The translations under genes were made by a program, and so were the position numbers. Below the pieces are notes generated by a model. The model made no database searches. It saw nothing but the letters and a program-made list of their open reading frames with translations, and was not told the origin of the DNA. Source: Jejubacter calystegiae (GTDB taxonomy: Bacteria; Pseudomonadota; Gammaproteobacteria; Enterobacterales; Enterobacteriaceae). From it: 64,000 bases of DNA. The stretch covers positions 1,736,001 to 1,800,000 of the forward strand of contig NZ_CP040428.1 of the NCBI RefSeq assembly GCF_005671395.1. The letters are read 5' to 3'. Shown one piece after another: positions 8,989 to 19,967 of this stretch (positions within the stretch are counted from its first letter, which is position 1; every line of letters begins with the position of its first letter).

Positions 8989-10320
8989 TCAGGAGACACT
9001 CTGTTCGTCAGGCAGTCTGGGCAGTAGCGGCGTGGCTCGCTTGTCCAGGCGCGTCACCAGCAACTGGTCGATGCGGAAGTTGTCGATATCCACCACCTCG
9101 AACTTGTAACCGGCATACTTCACCGAATCGGTACGCTTGGGGATCTTACGCAGCGTATACATCATAAAGCCGCCGATGGTTTCGTAGTTGTCAGAGTGTG
9201 GAAACTCATCGATATCCAGCGCGCGCATCACGTCGTCGATGGGCGTTCCGCCTTCCACCAGCCAGGAGTTTTCGTCGCGGGCCACAATCTGCTCTTCCAG
9301 GCCCTGACCTACCAGATCTCCCATCAGGGTCGTCATTACGTCATTCAGGGTAATGATCCCCATCACCAGCGCATACTCGTTCATGATGATGGCGAAGTCC
9401 TCACCGGCACTTTTGAAACTTTCCAGCGCTTCGGAAAGCGTCAGGGTATCCGGCACGATCAGCGTATTACGAATCTGTACGCCGCTGGTCAGCGCCAGGC
9501 TCTGGTTGCCCAGCACGCGGTTCAGCAGATCTTTCGAATCGACATAGCCGATGATGTGGTCGATATCCTCGTTACACACCAGGAATTTGGAGTGCGGATG
9601 TTCGGCGATTTTGGTCTTCAGGCTCTGTTCGTCTTCGTGCAGATCGAACCAGATGATGTTCTCGCGGGAAGTCATGGACGAAGGCACGGTGCGTGATTCC
9701 AGCTCGAAGACGTTTTCGATCAGCTCATGTTCTGATTTTCGCAGCACACCGGCCAGCGCCCCGGCTTCCACCACGGCGTAAATGTCATCCGGCGTGATGT
9801 CGTCTTTGCGCGCCATAGGCAGCTTAAACAGGCGAAAGATGGAGTTAGCCAGGCCGTTGAAGAACCACACCAGCGGGCTAAAGACCACCAGGCAGAAGCG
9901 CATCGGGTTGATGATCCGTAACGCGATAGTTTCCGGCGCGATCATACCGATGCGTTTCGGGGTCAGGTCGGCGAACAGAATAAACATGCCGGTGACCAGC
10001 GAGAACGAGAGGATAAAGCTGATTTGCTCAGAGAGTTCAGGGGAGACGAAGTTGTCGAGCACCTCGCGAAAGACCGGGGAGAACGCGGCATCGCCGATGA
10101 TACCGCCCAGAATGGCGACGGCGTTCAGGCCAATTTGCACCACGGTAAAGAAGGTGCCGGGGTTCTCCTGCATCGCCAGCACTTTCTGGGCGTTAACATT
10201 GCCTTCGTCTGCCAGCAGTTTCAGCTTAATCTTACGGGAAGCGGCCAGCGAGATCTCGGACATCGAGAAGAACGCACTGACAGCGATCAGGAAAAGTATC
10301 AGTAAAATACTGTTTAACAT
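8989..10320 (-). CDS. ytfL: CNNM/CorC-family membrane protein YtfL (PaeA)
   Basis: Inner-membrane protein reported in E. coli to protect against cadaverine and putrescine, probably as a polyamine exporter. Order of domains: CNNM/DUF21 membrane domain (about residues 1-185, four hydrophobic segments), two CBS domains (about 205-330; DLHEDEQSLKTKIAEHPHSK, then IMNEYALVMGIITLNDVM) and a C-terminal CorC/HlyC transporter-associated domain (about 350-430). The 443 residues compare with 447 in E. coli. Its mRNA leader region carries a long imperfect palindrome described separately. Confidence 0.92.
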   Translation of the reverse strand: MLNSILLILFLIAVSAFFSMSEISLAASRKIKLKLLADEGNVNAQKVLAMQENPGTFFTVVQIGLNAVAILGGIIGDAAFSPVFREVLDNFVSPELSEQISFILSFSLVTGMFILFADLTPKRIGMIAPETIALRIINPMRFCLVVFSPLVWFFNGLANSIFRLFKLPMARKDDITPDDIYAVVEAGALAGVLRKSEHELIENVFELESRTVPSSMTSRENIIWFDLHEDEQSLKTKIAEHPHSKFLVCNEDIDHIIGYVDSKDLLNRVLGNQSLALTSGVQIRNTLIVPDTLTLSEALESFKSAGEDFAIIMNEYALVMGIITLNDVMTTLMGDLVGQGLEEQIVARDENSWLVEGGTPIDDVMRALDIDEFPHSDNYETIGGFMMYTLRKIPKRTDSVKYAGYKFEVVDIDNFRIDQLLVTRLDKRATPLLPRLPDEQSVS

Positions 10321-10390
10321 ATCTTATCCGGCCGTCTGGCCAGATCCTCGGAAGGGAAGTTGATAATCCGTGTGAGTTTTACCCTAAATC

Positions 10391-10492
10391 ATTCAGGTTG
10401 CAGGAAGGCGGCAAGCTTGTGAATCCCCGGGAGCATAGCCGTACTATGTGACTGGGGTGAGCAAGCGCAGCCAACGCATCGGCAGCCTGAAG
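10391..10492. repeat. 102-nt imperfect intergenic palindrome
   Basis: ATTCAGGTTGC (10391-10401) pairs with GCAGCCTGAAG (10482-10492); inside it GCTTG/CAAGC, CCCC/GGGG and CATAG/CTATG (10434-10438 and 10444-10448) nest symmetrically about position 10441. The whole could fold as one long hairpin. The consensus-like text (GGCGGCAAGC, GACTGGGGTGAGC, CAGCCAACGCA) resembles a dispersed intergenic element I have seen in enterobacterial genomes but cannot name. Confidence 0.65.
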
Positions 10493-10507
10493 TATGACGG
10501 GTAAACA

Positions 10508-10541
10508 CGTAAAAACCGGCCGAAGGAGACTATAGCCGGTT
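10508..10541 (-). terminator. Intrinsic terminator for msrA
   Basis: Read on the minus strand, AACCGGC and GCCGGTT form a stem separated by about 14 nt and followed by five T residues (complement of 10509-10513). It lies about 95 bp beyond the msrA stop codon and upstream of ytfL. Confidence 0.7.
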
Positions 10542-10635
10542 AATGCTCCCCCGCGATGTCACATCAACAAAGCCATCGATATCGCGGGGTAACGCCCTGC
10601 ATTATAGCAGGGGCTCCCCTCTGGCCGCCAGTGGC

Positions 10636-11274
10636 TCAACTGGCAGGAGGCAGACAGACGCCGATACCGCCAATGCCACAGTATCCATATGGATTTTTGT
10701 GCAGGTACTGCTGATGCTCCTCTTCGGCATAGTAGAATGGCGTGGCGTGGGCGATTTCGGTGGTGACGGTACGCTGGTCGCCGGATTGAATCATCGCCTG
10801 CTGGTAGCGTTCCAGGCTGGCCTGGGCCGCGCTTTCCTGCTCCGGCGTTAAAGGGTAGATCGCGGAACGATACTGGGTTCCGTTATCGTTGCCCTGACGC
10901 ATGCCCTGAGCCGGATCGTGATTTTCCCAGAAAATTTGCAGCAGTTGGTCATAGCTGATGATTTTGGGATCGTAAACCACCCGCACCGCTTCGGCATGGC
11001 CGGTCTGGCCGCTGCACACTTCGCGGTAGGTGGGGTTAGGCGTATAGCCGCCGGTGTAGCCCGCCGCCGTGCTGTAAACGCCTTCCTGTTGCCAGAACAG
11101 GCGCTCCACGCCCCAGAAGCAGCCCATCGCGAACAGCGCGACCTCCATGCCTTCCGGTACGTTAGTCATCGAGTGGCCGGTGACGGTATTCAGCGTTGGA
11201 ACCGGCATAGGTGTACTACGGCCTGGTAGCGCTTCCGACGGTGCCACAAGGTGGGTTTTATCAAAGAGAGTCAC
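10636..11274 (-). CDS. msrA: Peptide-methionine (S)-S-oxide reductase MsrA
   Basis: Repairs S-epimer methionine sulfoxide in proteins. The catalytic GCFWG motif places the active Cys at C52, with recycling cysteines C199 and C207 in [23 protein letters not shown] and [13 protein letters not shown] are family signatures. The start is taken as GTG (11272-11274) because it reproduces the 212-residue E. coli protein (MSLFDK... equals V/MTLFDK here) and a GGGGG stretch lies about 9 nt upstream; an ATG 30 codons further up adds unmatched sequence. Divergent from tamA. Confidence 0.95.
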   Translation of the reverse strand: MTLFDKTHLVAPSEALPGRSTPMPVPTLNTVTGHSMTNVPEGMEVALFAMGCFWGVERLFWQQEGVYSTAAGYTGGYTPNPTYREVCSGQTGHAEAVRVVYDPKIISYDQLLQIFWENHDPAQGMRQGNDNGTQYRSAIYPLTPEQESAAQASLERYQQAMIQSGDQRTVTTEIAHATPFYYAEEEHQQYLHKNPYGYCGIGGIGVCLPPAS

Positions 11275-11500
11275 GGTGTTGCCCCCGAAGAGAGTAAGAA
11301 AATGAACAGACTGGCGTTGTAAGGTTGTAACCCGGCGCCCATTTGCGGACAATAAACGCTTCAATCGGGTTATCCTTAAACTATAAGAATTATTTGGGGC
11401 ATCGATAATTTTTCAACCCCCTGGCTTTGGGGTTTTGCGACGCCGTGGAGTGGCGAGACGCTTTTTCATGGAGTGGAGACAAGGGATATCAGGAGAATAC

Positions 11501-13237
11501 GTGCCACGAATTCGAATTATTTGTCTGGCCAGCCTGTGGCTGATCAGCGGCCTGGCGAACGCCGCCAGCGTGAGGCTAAAGGTTGAGGGACTTAGCGGAG
11601 AGCTGGAAAAAAACGTCCGGGCGCAGCTATCTACCATCCAGAGCGATGAGGTCACGCCTGACAGACGTTTCCAGGCGCGCGTGGATGACGCCATCCGTGA
11701 GGGGCTGAAGGCGCTGGGCTACTATGAGCCGACAATCGATTTCAATCTGCAGCCACCCCCTGCGAATGGGGGCCGTCAGGTGCTGCAGGTTCATGTCAAC
11801 GCCGGTGAGCCGATTCGCATTGGTGGGACCAATGTGATTCTGCGCGGCGGCGCCCGCACGGATGAAGCCTACCTGGCTCATCTGAAAAAGCGCCCGAAAG
11901 AGGGCACGGTGCTGAATCACGGCGACTACGACAGTTTTAAAAAAGGTTTTACCAGCATTGCGTTGCGCCGTGGCTACTTCGACAGCGAATTTAAAAAGAG
12001 CCAGTTGGGGGTTTCTCTCGACCGGCATCAGGCTTTCTGGGATTTCGACTACGACAGTGGTCAACGTTATCGCTTTGGCAAAGTCAATTTCCAGGGCTCA
12101 CAGATTCGTACCGAATATCTCGATAAGCTGGTGCCCTTCAAAGAAGGGGACTACTACAGCTCCAGCGATTTGGCGGAACTGAACCGGCGACTGGCCGCCA
12201 CCGGCTGGTTTAACTCGGTGGTGGTGGCGCCGGATTTCGAAAAATCGCGTAAAACCAAAATCCTGCCCCTGAATGGCGTGATGACGCCGCGCAGCAGCAA
12301 CACCATCGAAACCGGGATCGGCTACTCCACGGACGTGGGGCCGCGGGTGAAAGCCACCTGGAAAAAACCGTGGGTCAACTCCAGAGGCCACAGCTTTACC
12401 ACCAGCGCCAGCGTCTCCTCGCCGGAGCAGATCCTCGATTTTAGCTATAAGATCCCGCTGCTGAAAAGCCCGCTGGAGCAGTACTACACGGTGCAGGGCG
12501 GCTTTAAGCGTACCGATCTGAACGATACCGAAGCGGACTCCACCACGCTTGCGGTGTCGCGCAACTGGGATAACGAGAGCGGCTGGAACAAGGCGCTGAA
12601 CCTGCGCTGGAGTCTCGACCACTTTACCCAGGGGCAAATCACCAACACCACCATGCTGCTTTACCCTGGCGCCAGCATCAGCCGTACCCGTTCGCGCGGT
12701 GGTCTGATGCCCACCTGGGGCGATTCCCAGCGCTATTCCGTTGACTACTCCAACACCATGTGGGGCTCTGACGTCGACTTTATCGTGATGCAGGCCCAGA
12801 ACGTCTGGATCCGCACGCTGTACGATCGTCACCGCTTTGTCTTCCGCGGCAACCTGGGATGGATCGAAACCAATGACTTCAATATGGTGCCGCCGGACCT
12901 GCGTTTCTTTGCCGGGGGCGATCGCAGTATTCGCGGCTATGACTACAAATCGATCTCGCCTAAAGACAGCGAAGGCAAGCTGACCGGTGCTTCCAAACTG
13001 GCCACCGGCTCGGTGGAATACCAGTACAACGTGACCGGCAAATGGTGGGGCGCCGTCTTCGTCGATGGCGGCGAGGCGGTGAATGATATCAAACGTAGTA
13101 ACTTCAAGACCGGCGCCGGTGTCGGGGTGCGCTGGCAGTCGCCGGTTGGCCCCATCAAGCTGGACTTCGCGGTGCCGGTTGGGGATGACGAGGAGCATGG
13201 TTTGCAGTTCTACATCGGTCTGGGGCCTGAATTATGA
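11501..13237 (+). CDS. tamA: Outer-membrane translocation and assembly module protein TamA
   Basis: Omp85-family outer-membrane protein that, with TamB, inserts a subset of outer-membrane proteins and contributes to envelope lipid homeostasis. The 578-residue product has a signal peptide ([21 protein letters not shown]), three POTRA domains (about residues 22-265) and a 16-strand barrel ending in FYIGLGPEL. The lid-loop motif [14 protein letters not shown] is intact. Translation is assigned to GTG at 11501, 5 nt after AGGAG, because earlier ATG codons would place basic residues before the signal peptide. tamB overlaps by 4 bp. Confidence 0.95.
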   Translation: MPRIRIICLASLWLISGLANAASVRLKVEGLSGELEKNVRAQLSTIQSDEVTPDRRFQARVDDAIREGLKALGYYEPTIDFNLQPPPANGGRQVLQVHVNAGEPIRIGGTNVILRGGARTDEAYLAHLKKRPKEGTVLNHGDYDSFKKGFTSIALRRGYFDSEFKKSQLGVSLDRHQAFWDFDYDSGQRYRFGKVNFQGSQIRTEYLDKLVPFKEGDYYSSSDLAELNRRLAATGWFNSVVVAPDFEKSRKTKILPLNGVMTPRSSNTIETGIGYSTDVGPRVKATWKKPWVNSRGHSFTTSASVSSPEQILDFSYKIPLLKSPLEQYYTVQGGFKRTDLNDTEADSTTLAVSRNWDNESGWNKALNLRWSLDHFTQGQITNTTMLLYPGASISRTRSRGGLMPTWGDSQRYSVDYSNTMWGSDVDFIVMQAQNVWIRTLYDRHRFVFRGNLGWIETNDFNMVPPDLRFFAGGDRSIRGYDYKSISPKDSEGKLTGASKLATGSVEYQYNVTGKWWGAVFVDGGEAVNDIKRSNFKTGAGVGVRWQSPVGPIKLDFAVPVGDDEEHGLQFYIGLGPEL

Positions 13238-16200
13238 GTCGATGGAAGAAGATAAGCCTCGCGGTGCTGGTGGTTCTGCTGGTGATTTTCGGCAGCGTGG
13301 CCTTTCTGGTCGGGACCACTACGGGTCTGCATCTGATCTTTAAGGCTGCCAATCGCTGGGTGCCGGGGCTGGAGATAGCTCAGGTCACCGGCGGCTGGCG
13401 CGATCTGTCAGTAAAGGGGCTGAGCTATCAACAGCCTGGCGTGGCGGTACGCGCCGGTGAGTTTCATTTTGCGCTGAAGCCCGCCTGCCTGTGGAACTCC
13501 AGCCTGTGCGTTAACGATATCTCCCTGCGCGATGTCAATGTGGTGGTGGATACCAAAAAGATGCCGCCTTCTGCCTCGCCGCCGGAGCCGGAAGAGAGCG
13601 GGCCGCTCAATCTCAGCACCCCTTACCCCATAACCCTCAGCCGCCTGGCGTTGAATAACGTCAATATTAAAATTGACGACACCACAGTATCGGTGATGGA
13701 TTTCTCGTCGGGCATGGCGTGGGAGCAGCGTAACCTGACGCTGACCCCTACCTCGCTGAAAGGGCTGCTGATAGCACTCCCGAAAGCCGCCGATGTGGCG
13801 CAGGAACAGGTGGTGGAACCGGTAGAAAAACCGGATCCCAATGCGCCGCCGTTGGGCGAGACGCTACGCCAGATGTTCGCCAAACCGCTGCTGCCGGAAA
13901 TGACCGATGTGCATCTGCCGGTCAACCTGAATATCCAGTCGTTCAAGGGCGAACAACTGCGCATGACTGGCGATACCGATCTGATGGTGCATAACCTGCT
14001 GCTGAAGGTAAGCAGCAGTGACGGGCATATGAAGATCGACACTCTGGATATCGATTCCGATCAGGGCAAGGTGACCGCCAGCGGCGGCGCCGAGCTGCGC
14101 GGCAACTGGCCGGTGGATATCACCCTGGATAGTGCGCTGAACGTGGAGCCGCTTAAGGGTGAGAAGATCAAGCTGAAAGTGGGCGGCGCGCTACGCGACA
14201 CCCTGAATTTGGGGCTTAATTTGAGCGGGCCGGTGGCGGTCGCGCTGAAGGCCGATGCCAGGCTGGCGGAGGCGGGGCTGCCGCTCAACGTCGAAATTAA
14301 CAGTCCGCAGCTCTACTGGCCTCTGAGCGGGGCGAAGCAGTACCAGGCGGACGACCTCCATCTGAAGCTTAGCGGCAAGGCGACCGACTATCTGCTGTCG
14401 TTCCGTACCGCAGTGAAGGGCGATCAGGTGCCGCCCGCCACCATCACCCTGAATGCGAAAGGCAACGAGCGCCAGATCAATCTGGATAAGCTGCGAGTGG
14501 CGGCGCTACAGGGCAATATCGATCTTAAAGCGGTGCTGGACTGGGAGCAGGCCATCAGCTGGCGCAGCGAGCTGAATCTGGACGGCATCAACACGGCGAA
14601 GCAGTATCCGGACTGGCCGGCCAGGCTGAATGGCCTGGTGAAAACCCGCGGCAGTCTGTACGGCGGAACCTGGCAGATGGAAGTGCCGACGCTGAAGCTG
14701 AGCGGCAACGTGAAGCAGAACCCGGTTAACGTTGAAGGTCAGCTCAAAGGCAACAGCTATATGCAGTGGGATATTCCGGGCCTGCATGTGGCGCTGGGCC
14801 ATAACCGCGCCGACGTGAAGGGGCAGGTGAGCGATAAAGCCATGGCGCTGGACGCCAGCATCGATGCTCCTAATCTGGATAACGCGCTGCCCGGCCTGGG
14901 CGGTACGGCCAAAGGGATGATTCAGCTACGCGGTAATCTGCAGGCGCCGAAGGTGCTGGCGGATCTCACCGCTAACGGCCTGCGCTGGCAGGAGCTTTCC
15001 ATCAATCGCGTACGGCTGTTGGGGGATGTCACCTCCAGCGACCAGATTGCCGGGAACCTCTCGCTTCAGGTAGATAGCGTGAAACAGCCGGGCCTGGATA
15101 TCAGCCAGGTAACCATGGATGCAAAGGGGAATGAGAAACAGCACCAGCTACAGCTCAGAATCCAGGGAGAACCGGTCTCCGGCCAGCTGCGCCTGAGCGG
15201 TAGCTTTGACCGTAAAGCCGAACGCTGGCAGGGGCAACTTAGCGATACACGCTTTGATACGCCGGTCGGCCCCTGGTCGCTGTCGCGCGCTATTGCGCTC
15301 GATTACCGCAACCAGCAGCAGAAGGTCAGCGTCGGGCCTCACTGCTGGAATAACCCGAATGCTGAGCTTTGCGTACCTCAGACTATTGAGGCCGGAGCCA
15401 GCGGCCACGCGGTGGTGAATCTTAACCGCTTTGACCTGGCGATGCTCAAGCCATTTATGCCGGAGACCACCCAGGCCAGCGGGGTATTCAGCGGTAACGC
15501 TGACGTGACCTGGAATAGCGAAGGCGGTCTGCCTCAGGGCAAAGTGACCTTACAGGGGCGTGGCGTCAAGGTCGTGCAGGAGGTGAATAACAACCCGCTG
15601 CCGGTGGCGTTCGATACCCTGAATCTGGATGCCGAGCTGCGCAATAATCGCGCCCAGATGGGCTGGACTCTCCGCATCGCCAACAATGGCCTGTTCGACG
15701 GTCAGGTGCAGGTCAGCGACCCCATGGGTCAGCGAAACCTGGCCGGTAACATTAATATTCGCGACTTTTCGCTGGCAATGGCGAATGCTATTTTCTCGCG
15801 CGGCGAAAAAGCGGCAGGCAATCTGAACGCTAATCTGCGGCTGGGGGGCAATGCCCAGAGTCCGCAAATGTTTGGCGATCTGCGCTTGCGTAATCTGGAT
15901 ATCGACGGCAACTTTATGCCTTTCGATATGGAGCCCAGCGAGCTGTCACTGGCCTTTAACGGCATGAGTTCCACCCTGCAGGGCGTGGTGCGTACCGGTC
16001 GTGGCCAGATCAATCTGAGCGGCGACGCCGACTGGAGCCAGCTTGATAACTGGCGTGCCAGGGTGGCGGCGAAGGGCAACCGGGTGCGGGTCACCGTGCC
16101 GCCGATGGTGCGGCTGGACGTGTCGCCGGATGTGGTGTTTGAAGCCAACCCCAGCCTGTTCACGCTAAATGGTAACGTGGATGTGCCCTGGGCGCGGATC

Positions 16201-17007
16201 ACGGTACAGGAGCTGCCGGAAAGCGCGGTAGGGGTCTCCAGCGACGAAGTGATGCTGGATAAAGATCTCAAACCCAAAGAGGCGGTCAGCGCCGGGATCC
16301 CGATCAACAGCAACCTGAATATCCACGTAGGTGATAACGTGCGGCTGGATGCTTTCGGGCTGAAAGCGAAACTTAACGGCGATCTGAAAGTGGCTCAGGA
16401 TAAACAGGGGTTGGGTCTGAATGGCCAGATCAATATTCCGGAAGGCCGTTTCCACGCCTATGGCCAGGATCTGCTGGTGCGTAAAGGGGAGCTGCTGTTC
16501 TCCGGACCGCCGGATCAGCCGCTGCTGAATATCGAGGCAATCCGAAATCCGGATGCCACCGAAGACGATGTGACCGCCGGGGTGCGGGTTACCGGCTCTG
16601 CGGATGAACCCAAGGTGGAGGTCTTCTCCGACCCGGTTCTCTCCCAGCAGGAGGCGCTCTCTTACCTGCTGCGTGGCCAGGGTCTGGATTCTTCCGGTAC
16701 CGACAGTCAGGCCATGACTTCAATGCTAATTGGCCTGGGGGTTGCACAGAGTGGTCAGGTTGTGGGTAAAATCGGCGAAACCTTTGGCGTGAGTAATCTG
16801 GCGCTGGATACCGAAGGGGTGGGTGACTCGTCCCAGGTGGTGGTCAGTGGCTATGTGTTACCGGGCCTGCAGGTGAAATATGGTATGGGCATTTTTGATT
16901 CGCTGGCGACGCTGACGCTACGTTACCGTCTGATGCCTAAACTGTATCTGGAAGCGGTGTCTGGACTGGATCAGGCACTGGATCTGCTCTATCAGTTTGA
17001 GTTTTAG
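13234..17007 (+). CDS. tamB: Translocation and assembly module protein TamB
   Basis: AsmA-like inner-membrane-anchored periplasmic bridge protein partnering TamA; members of this family are implicated in phospholipid transport between membranes. The 1257 residues (E. coli 1259) begin with one transmembrane helix (about residues 7-27), continue as repeated beta strands, and end in the DUF490 domain with the typical terminal [21 protein letters not shown]. The start codon overlaps the tamA stop (ATGA), signalling translational coupling. The gene continues directly into ytfP after 2 bp. Confidence 0.96.
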   Translation: MSRWKKISLAVLVVLLVIFGSVAFLVGTTTGLHLIFKAANRWVPGLEIAQVTGGWRDLSVKGLSYQQPGVAVRAGEFHFALKPACLWNSSLCVNDISLRDVNVVVDTKKMPPSASPPEPEESGPLNLSTPYPITLSRLALNNVNIKIDDTTVSVMDFSSGMAWEQRNLTLTPTSLKGLLIALPKAADVAQEQVVEPVEKPDPNAPPLGETLRQMFAKPLLPEMTDVHLPVNLNIQSFKGEQLRMTGDTDLMVHNLLLKVSSSDGHMKIDTLDIDSDQGKVTASGGAELRGNWPVDITLDSALNVEPLKGEKIKLKVGGALRDTLNLGLNLSGPVAVALKADARLAEAGLPLNVEINSPQLYWPLSGAKQYQADDLHLKLSGKATDYLLSFRTAVKGDQVPPATITLNAKGNERQINLDKLRVAALQGNIDLKAVLDWEQAISWRSELNLDGINTAKQYPDWPARLNGLVKTRGSLYGGTWQMEVPTLKLSGNVKQNPVNVEGQLKGNSYMQWDIPGLHVALGHNRADVKGQVSDKAMALDASIDAPNLDNALPGLGGTAKGMIQLRGNLQAPKVLADLTANGLRWQELSINRVRLLGDVTSSDQIAGNLSLQVDSVKQPGLDISQVTMDAKGNEKQHQLQLRIQGEPVSGQLRLSGSFDRKAERWQGQLSDTRFDTPVGPWSLSRAIALDYRNQQQKVSVGPHCWNNPNAELCVPQTIEAGASGHAVVNLNRFDLAMLKPFMPETTQASGVFSGNADVTWNSEGGLPQGKVTLQGRGVKVVQEVNNNPLPVAFDTLNLDAELRNNRAQMGWTLRIANNGLFDGQVQVSDPMGQRNLAGNINIRDFSLAMANAIFSRGEKAAGNLNANLRLGGNAQSPQMFGDLRLRNLDIDGNFMPFDMEPSELSLAFNGMSSTLQGVVRTGRGQINLSGDADWSQLDNWRARVAAKGNRVRVTVPPMVRLDVSPDVVFEANPSLFTLNGNVDVPWARITVQELPESAVGVSSDEVMLDKDLKPKEAVSAGIPINSNLNIHVGDNVRLDAFGLKAKLNGDLKVAQDKQGLGLNGQINIPEGRFHAYGQDLLVRKGELLFSGPPDQPLLNIEAIRNPDATEDDVTAGVRVTGSADEPKVEVFSDPVLSQQEALSYLLRGQGLDSSGTDSQAMTSMLIGLGVAQSGQVVGKIGETFGVSNLALDTEGVGDSSQVVVSGYVLPGLQVKYGMGIFDSLATLTLRYRLMPKLYLEAVSGLDQALDLLYQFEF

Positions 17008-17009
17008 CA

Positions 17010-17357
17010 ATGCGAATATTTGTCTACGGCAGTTTACGGCACAAACAGGGCAACAGCCACTGGATGACCAACGCACAGCTACTGGGCAGCTTTAGTCTTG
17101 AGGGTTACCAACTGTACAGCCTGGGGCACTATCCTGGGGCGGTACCGGGTGATGGTTCAGTCTATGGCGAAGTCTACCGGGTGGATGCCTCTACGCTGGC
17201 CGAGCTTGACGATTTACGTACCCAGGGGGGCGAATATCAGCGAAAGCTGATTCAGACGCCTTACGGTAGCGCGTGGATGTATGTCTACCAGCGCCCGGTA
17301 GGGGGTCTGACGCTCATTGAAAGTGGAGACTGGATCGATCGCGATAAGTATAAATGA
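17010..17357 (+). CDS. ytfP: GGCT-family protein YtfP
   Basis: Small cytosolic protein of the gamma-glutamylcyclotransferase-like superfamily, 115 residues (E. coli 113). The N-terminal FVYGSLRHKQGN holds the YGSL signature that forms the binding cavity of the fold, and YGEVYRVD and LDDLRTQGGEYQR contribute the rest of the pocket. The natural substrate is unknown. It is the third gene of tamA-tamB-ytfP, starting 2 bp after tamB, and a strong terminator follows. Confidence 0.92.
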   Translation: MRIFVYGSLRHKQGNSHWMTNAQLLGSFSLEGYQLYSLGHYPGAVPGDGSVYGEVYRVDASTLAELDDLRTQGGEYQRKLIQTPYGSAWMYVYQRPVGGLTLIESGDWIDRDKYK

Positions 17358-17383
17358 GCAGTCAGTCTCTGCGGATAATCCAG

Positions 17384-17414
17384 AGCGACCGTGCTTAGGC
17401 ACGGTCGCTTTTTT
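17384..17414 (+). terminator. Intrinsic terminator of tamA-tamB-ytfP
   Basis: AGCGACCGTGC (17384-17394) pairs perfectly with GCACGGTCGCT (17399-17409) around a 4-nt loop, followed by six T residues. It is one of the strongest terminators in the window. Confidence 0.9.
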
Positions 17415-17488
17415 CTTGTCTGCGCCGCGGCTCGTCAGGCGTTCAATGATATACTGCACCTCCTTTGGTGCCCGGTAACTCTCTGGTT

Positions 17489-18484
17489 ATGAAAGCGTCT
17501 GATAATAAATCTCCGACCATTACAGATATCGCCCGCCTTGCAGGCGTGAGCAGCATTACCGTTTCGCGCACCTTTACCGCCCCGGAAAAGGTGAAGCCGC
17601 AGACTCGCGAGCGGATTTTGCAGATAGCGGGTCAGATGAACTACGTGCCCAACGTGTTCGCCCAAAACATCAAGAACGCCCAGAGTCCGGTTATTGGCAT
17701 CGTCACCGATGACACCTTTAACCAAAGCTATAGCTGGGTGATTCAGGAGCTGTGCCGCCACGCCGAAGAGCGCGACTATTCGGTAATGATTTTTACCACG
17801 CGCGGCAGCCGGGAATCCGAAGCCAGGGCCGTGAATACTCTGGTCAGCTACAAGGCGGCCGGGGTGGTGCTTTCCGCCATCAGCGATGCGCCGGATTACG
17901 ACAGTAGCCACCTGGATATTCTGAAAAACTCCGCGACCCAGCTTATTCAGTTGGATCGCCAGTTTGATACCTCGCTACCGGCGGTGTGTGTGAACGACCA
18001 GCGTGCGGGCGAGCTGATAGCTTCGGTTATTCGTGAAAAGGGTTATCGCAATATCCTGATTGTTGGCGGCGGCGAACAGTCGCGCATTACCCGGGAACGA
18101 GTAACCAGCATTTGCGATAATATCCCGGGCGACATTCGCGTAACCCGACTCTACGCCGACTATCGTTACGATGCGGCGAAGGAGATCATCGCCAACCACT
18201 TCTCTTGCGGGTCTATCGACTACGACGCTATCGTCGGCATTAACGGCGCTATTTCGCTGGCGGCCAGCAACGTGGCCGTGCGCTGGTCTCTGTCTCCAAA
18301 GGTTGATTTCCTGTCGATTGATGAAATCCCCAATGCCGAAGACTTCGGACTGTTTTATACCTGCGTGGTGCACGACTACGAGCAGTGGGCCACCGTGGTT
18401 GCTGAAAACCTGATCTCGGCAATTGAAGGGCGGCCCTGGCAGCGGCGCACGGTGATTAACGGCTTTCTTAAAAATCACCGCTGA
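17489..18484 (+). CDS. LacI-family repressor of the polyol cluster
   Basis: A 331-residue LacI/GalR-type repressor: an N-terminal helix-turn-helix (residues ~10-29, ITDIARLAGVSSITVSRTF), hinge, and a periplasmic-binding-protein-like effector domain (VIGIVTDDTFNQSYSW, then LIQLDRQFDTSLPAVCVNDQ). The ATG at 17489 is preferred on homology; its ribosome-binding site is poor, and TTG/GTG codons lie 7-8 codons upstream. It converges with the polyol transporter gene by 10 bp. The two TGTTTACG palindromes in front of the transporter and dehydrogenase genes are the natural operators. The inducer is unknown, presumably a tetritol or pentitol. Confidence 0.85.
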   Translation: MKASDNKSPTITDIARLAGVSSITVSRTFTAPEKVKPQTRERILQIAGQMNYVPNVFAQNIKNAQSPVIGIVTDDTFNQSYSWVIQELCRHAEERDYSVMIFTTRGSRESEARAVNTLVSYKAAGVVLSAISDAPDYDSSHLDILKNSATQLIQLDRQFDTSLPAVCVNDQRAGELIASVIREKGYRNILIVGGGEQSRITRERVTSICDNIPGDIRVTRLYADYRYDAAKEIIANHFSCGSIDYDAIVGINGAISLAASNVAVRWSLSPKVDFLSIDEIPNAEDFGLFYTCVVHDYEQWATVVAENLISAIEGRPWQRRTVINGFLKNHR

Positions 18485-19746
18485 GTGACTCTCCTGATCT
18501 GCGCGACTCGCTCAAGTTGACGGCCAATAAACAGCGTTAGCACGGCGCCGCCCAGGTAGAGCGCGCTGTAGATATAGACCACTCCCTGAACGCCCAGCCC
18601 CGGCAGTGCCAGAGTGGCAATGGCTGGCCCCACAAAGTTGCTCAGTCCGGCGGCCAGATTATAGACCGAAATTGCCGCCCCTTTGTGATGCGGCTCCAGC
18701 GCGGGGAATAGCGCGGTCATGGGGACAAAAGCCGACATAAAAAAGCCCAACGCCAGCGCGCAACCCACAGCAGCCAGCATATTCGGCCCCATGGCCAGTG
18801 GAACGTGGTAGAACGCCAGGCAGGCTACGGCGCAACCCACACAGCCGAACCAGCGGATAATACGCAACAACCCCAGCCGTTCCGCCAGCACGCCCCAGAA
18901 GATGTTGAAGACGATAGTGCTGGCAAAGAAAACGGCCCAGGTCTGCAACCACTGCGACAGCGTAAAACCCACCCGTACAAACTGGAACGGCATCACCACC
19001 GAAAACCCGAACACCGCCAGTTGATTAATGATGCGTACCACAAATGACAGGGCGATATTCCGGTTACGGCTCAGCAGGGTCAGCGCCATAGGCAACTCCC
19101 TTAACCGTTCTTTATGACTGCGCCCGGCAAGAGATTCAGGGGTGGTGACGTTGCGCAACGTCACCAGCGCCACGCCGCCTCCCAGAGCCACGAACAGCAG
19201 CGATACCCACAGCATCTTAAATTCGCCAATCCACGGAATCATCAGCCCCGGCAGTGCGCTGCCAATCACGCCAATGCCCAGCGAATAGGCGGCCCAGAAC
19301 CAGCCGCTGGCCGCTGCGACCTGCTCCTTTTTCACCTGATGGATAATCATCATCAGAAAGCCGTAGCAGAACAGCGGATAGGCGATGCCGCGTATGGCGT
19401 AACAGAAGATCATCAGCGGATAGTTGGCCTGGTGTAGCCCGAGCCAGAGGAACAGCACGTGAAAGATAAGCCACAGCCCAAGGCCTATCTTCATGGTTTT
19501 CTGCGGGGTAAGGATTTCGGCCACCACGCCGGTTCCCCAGGCGGCCAGTGCCGCCACCAGGCCGTAAACGGCGATAACCAGAGAGGCACTGGCGGGTGAA
19601 AAGCCAAGAGAAACAATATACTTAGAAAGGAACGCCAGCTCAAAACCGTCCCCGGCCATAAACAAAAACAGTGCGATATAGCCGCCTGTCAGGCGCAGGG
19701 GCATGCCCAGCCATTGTGCATCGTTGCCTGTCGGTAATCTGCTCAT
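18475..19746 (-). CDS. RbtT/DalT-like polyol MFS transporter
   Basis: Twelve-helix major-facilitator permease of 423 residues. FMAGDGFELAFLSKYIVSLG and VVAEILTPQKTMKIGL align with the remembered ribitol transporter RbtT of Klebsiella, and IRGIAYPLFCYGF is shared with the DalT/CsbX branch, so a sugar alcohol is the probable substrate. Divergent from the dehydrogenase gene with two LacI-type operators in the shared 284-bp promoter region; it also converges on the repressor gene. The exact polyol cannot be decided from sequence. Confidence 0.85.
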   Translation of the reverse strand: MSRLPTGNDAQWLGMPLRLTGGYIALFLFMAGDGFELAFLSKYIVSLGFSPASASLVIAVYGLVAALAAWGTGVVAEILTPQKTMKIGLGLWLIFHVLFLWLGLHQANYPLMIFCYAIRGIAYPLFCYGFLMMIIHQVKKEQVAAASGWFWAAYSLGIGVIGSALPGLMIPWIGEFKMLWVSLLFVALGGGVALVTLRNVTTPESLAGRSHKERLRELPMALTLLSRNRNIALSFVVRIINQLAVFGFSVVMPFQFVRVGFTLSQWLQTWAVFFASTIVFNIFWGVLAERLGLLRIIRWFGCVGCAVACLAFYHVPLAMGPNMLAAVGCALALGFFMSAFVPMTALFPALEPHHKGAAISVYNLAAGLSNFVGPAIATLALPGLGVQGVVYIYSALYLGGAVLTLFIGRQLERVAQIRRVTQR

Positions 19747-19804
19747 AAATCACCCGGTTGTTATTGGTATGTGAATAAACAGTCCGGGGATTACTCTAGT
19801 GTAC

Positions 19805-19826
19805 AAAATGTTTACGTAAACATTTT
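19805..19826. promoter_or_regulatory. LacI-family operator O1 (transporter side)
   Basis: AAAATGTTTAC followed immediately by its exact reverse complement gives a perfect 22-bp palindrome with the central CG typical of LacI/GalR operators. It lies 59 bp upstream of the transporter start codon. The regulator at 17489-18484 is the likely ligand. Confidence 0.85.
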
Positions 19827-19967
19827 TGACTGTTTTTTATGATGTCGATCCAGGATTTTGTGATGTTTTTTTGAACTGGCTGGTGGCTTCTTGTGTTTAT
19901 TTTATTGATATAAAAAGTATTTATTTTGATTTGTTATTTCGATCACATAAGGGTGAGTAATGCATGG

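Larger units (their letters stand above)
10321..10635 (-). promoter_or_regulatory. ytfL upstream region between ytfL and msrA
   Basis: This 315-nt gene-free stretch contains, from right to left, the dyads CCCTGC/GCAGGG (about 10594-10611) and CCCCGCGAT/ATCGCGGGG (about 10549-10590), the msrA terminator, a ~100-nt imperfect palindrome, and about 70 nt of AT-richer sequence in front of the ytfL start. The promoter of ytfL must lie here or within the palindrome; no clean -10/-35 pair stands out. Confidence 0.5.

Noticed and set aside
12098-13198. 366-codon open frame on the minus strand opposite tamA
   Set aside because: It is antisense to a confidently identified gene, has no ribosome-binding site or recognisable motif, and its composition reflects the GC-rich codon use of tamA.
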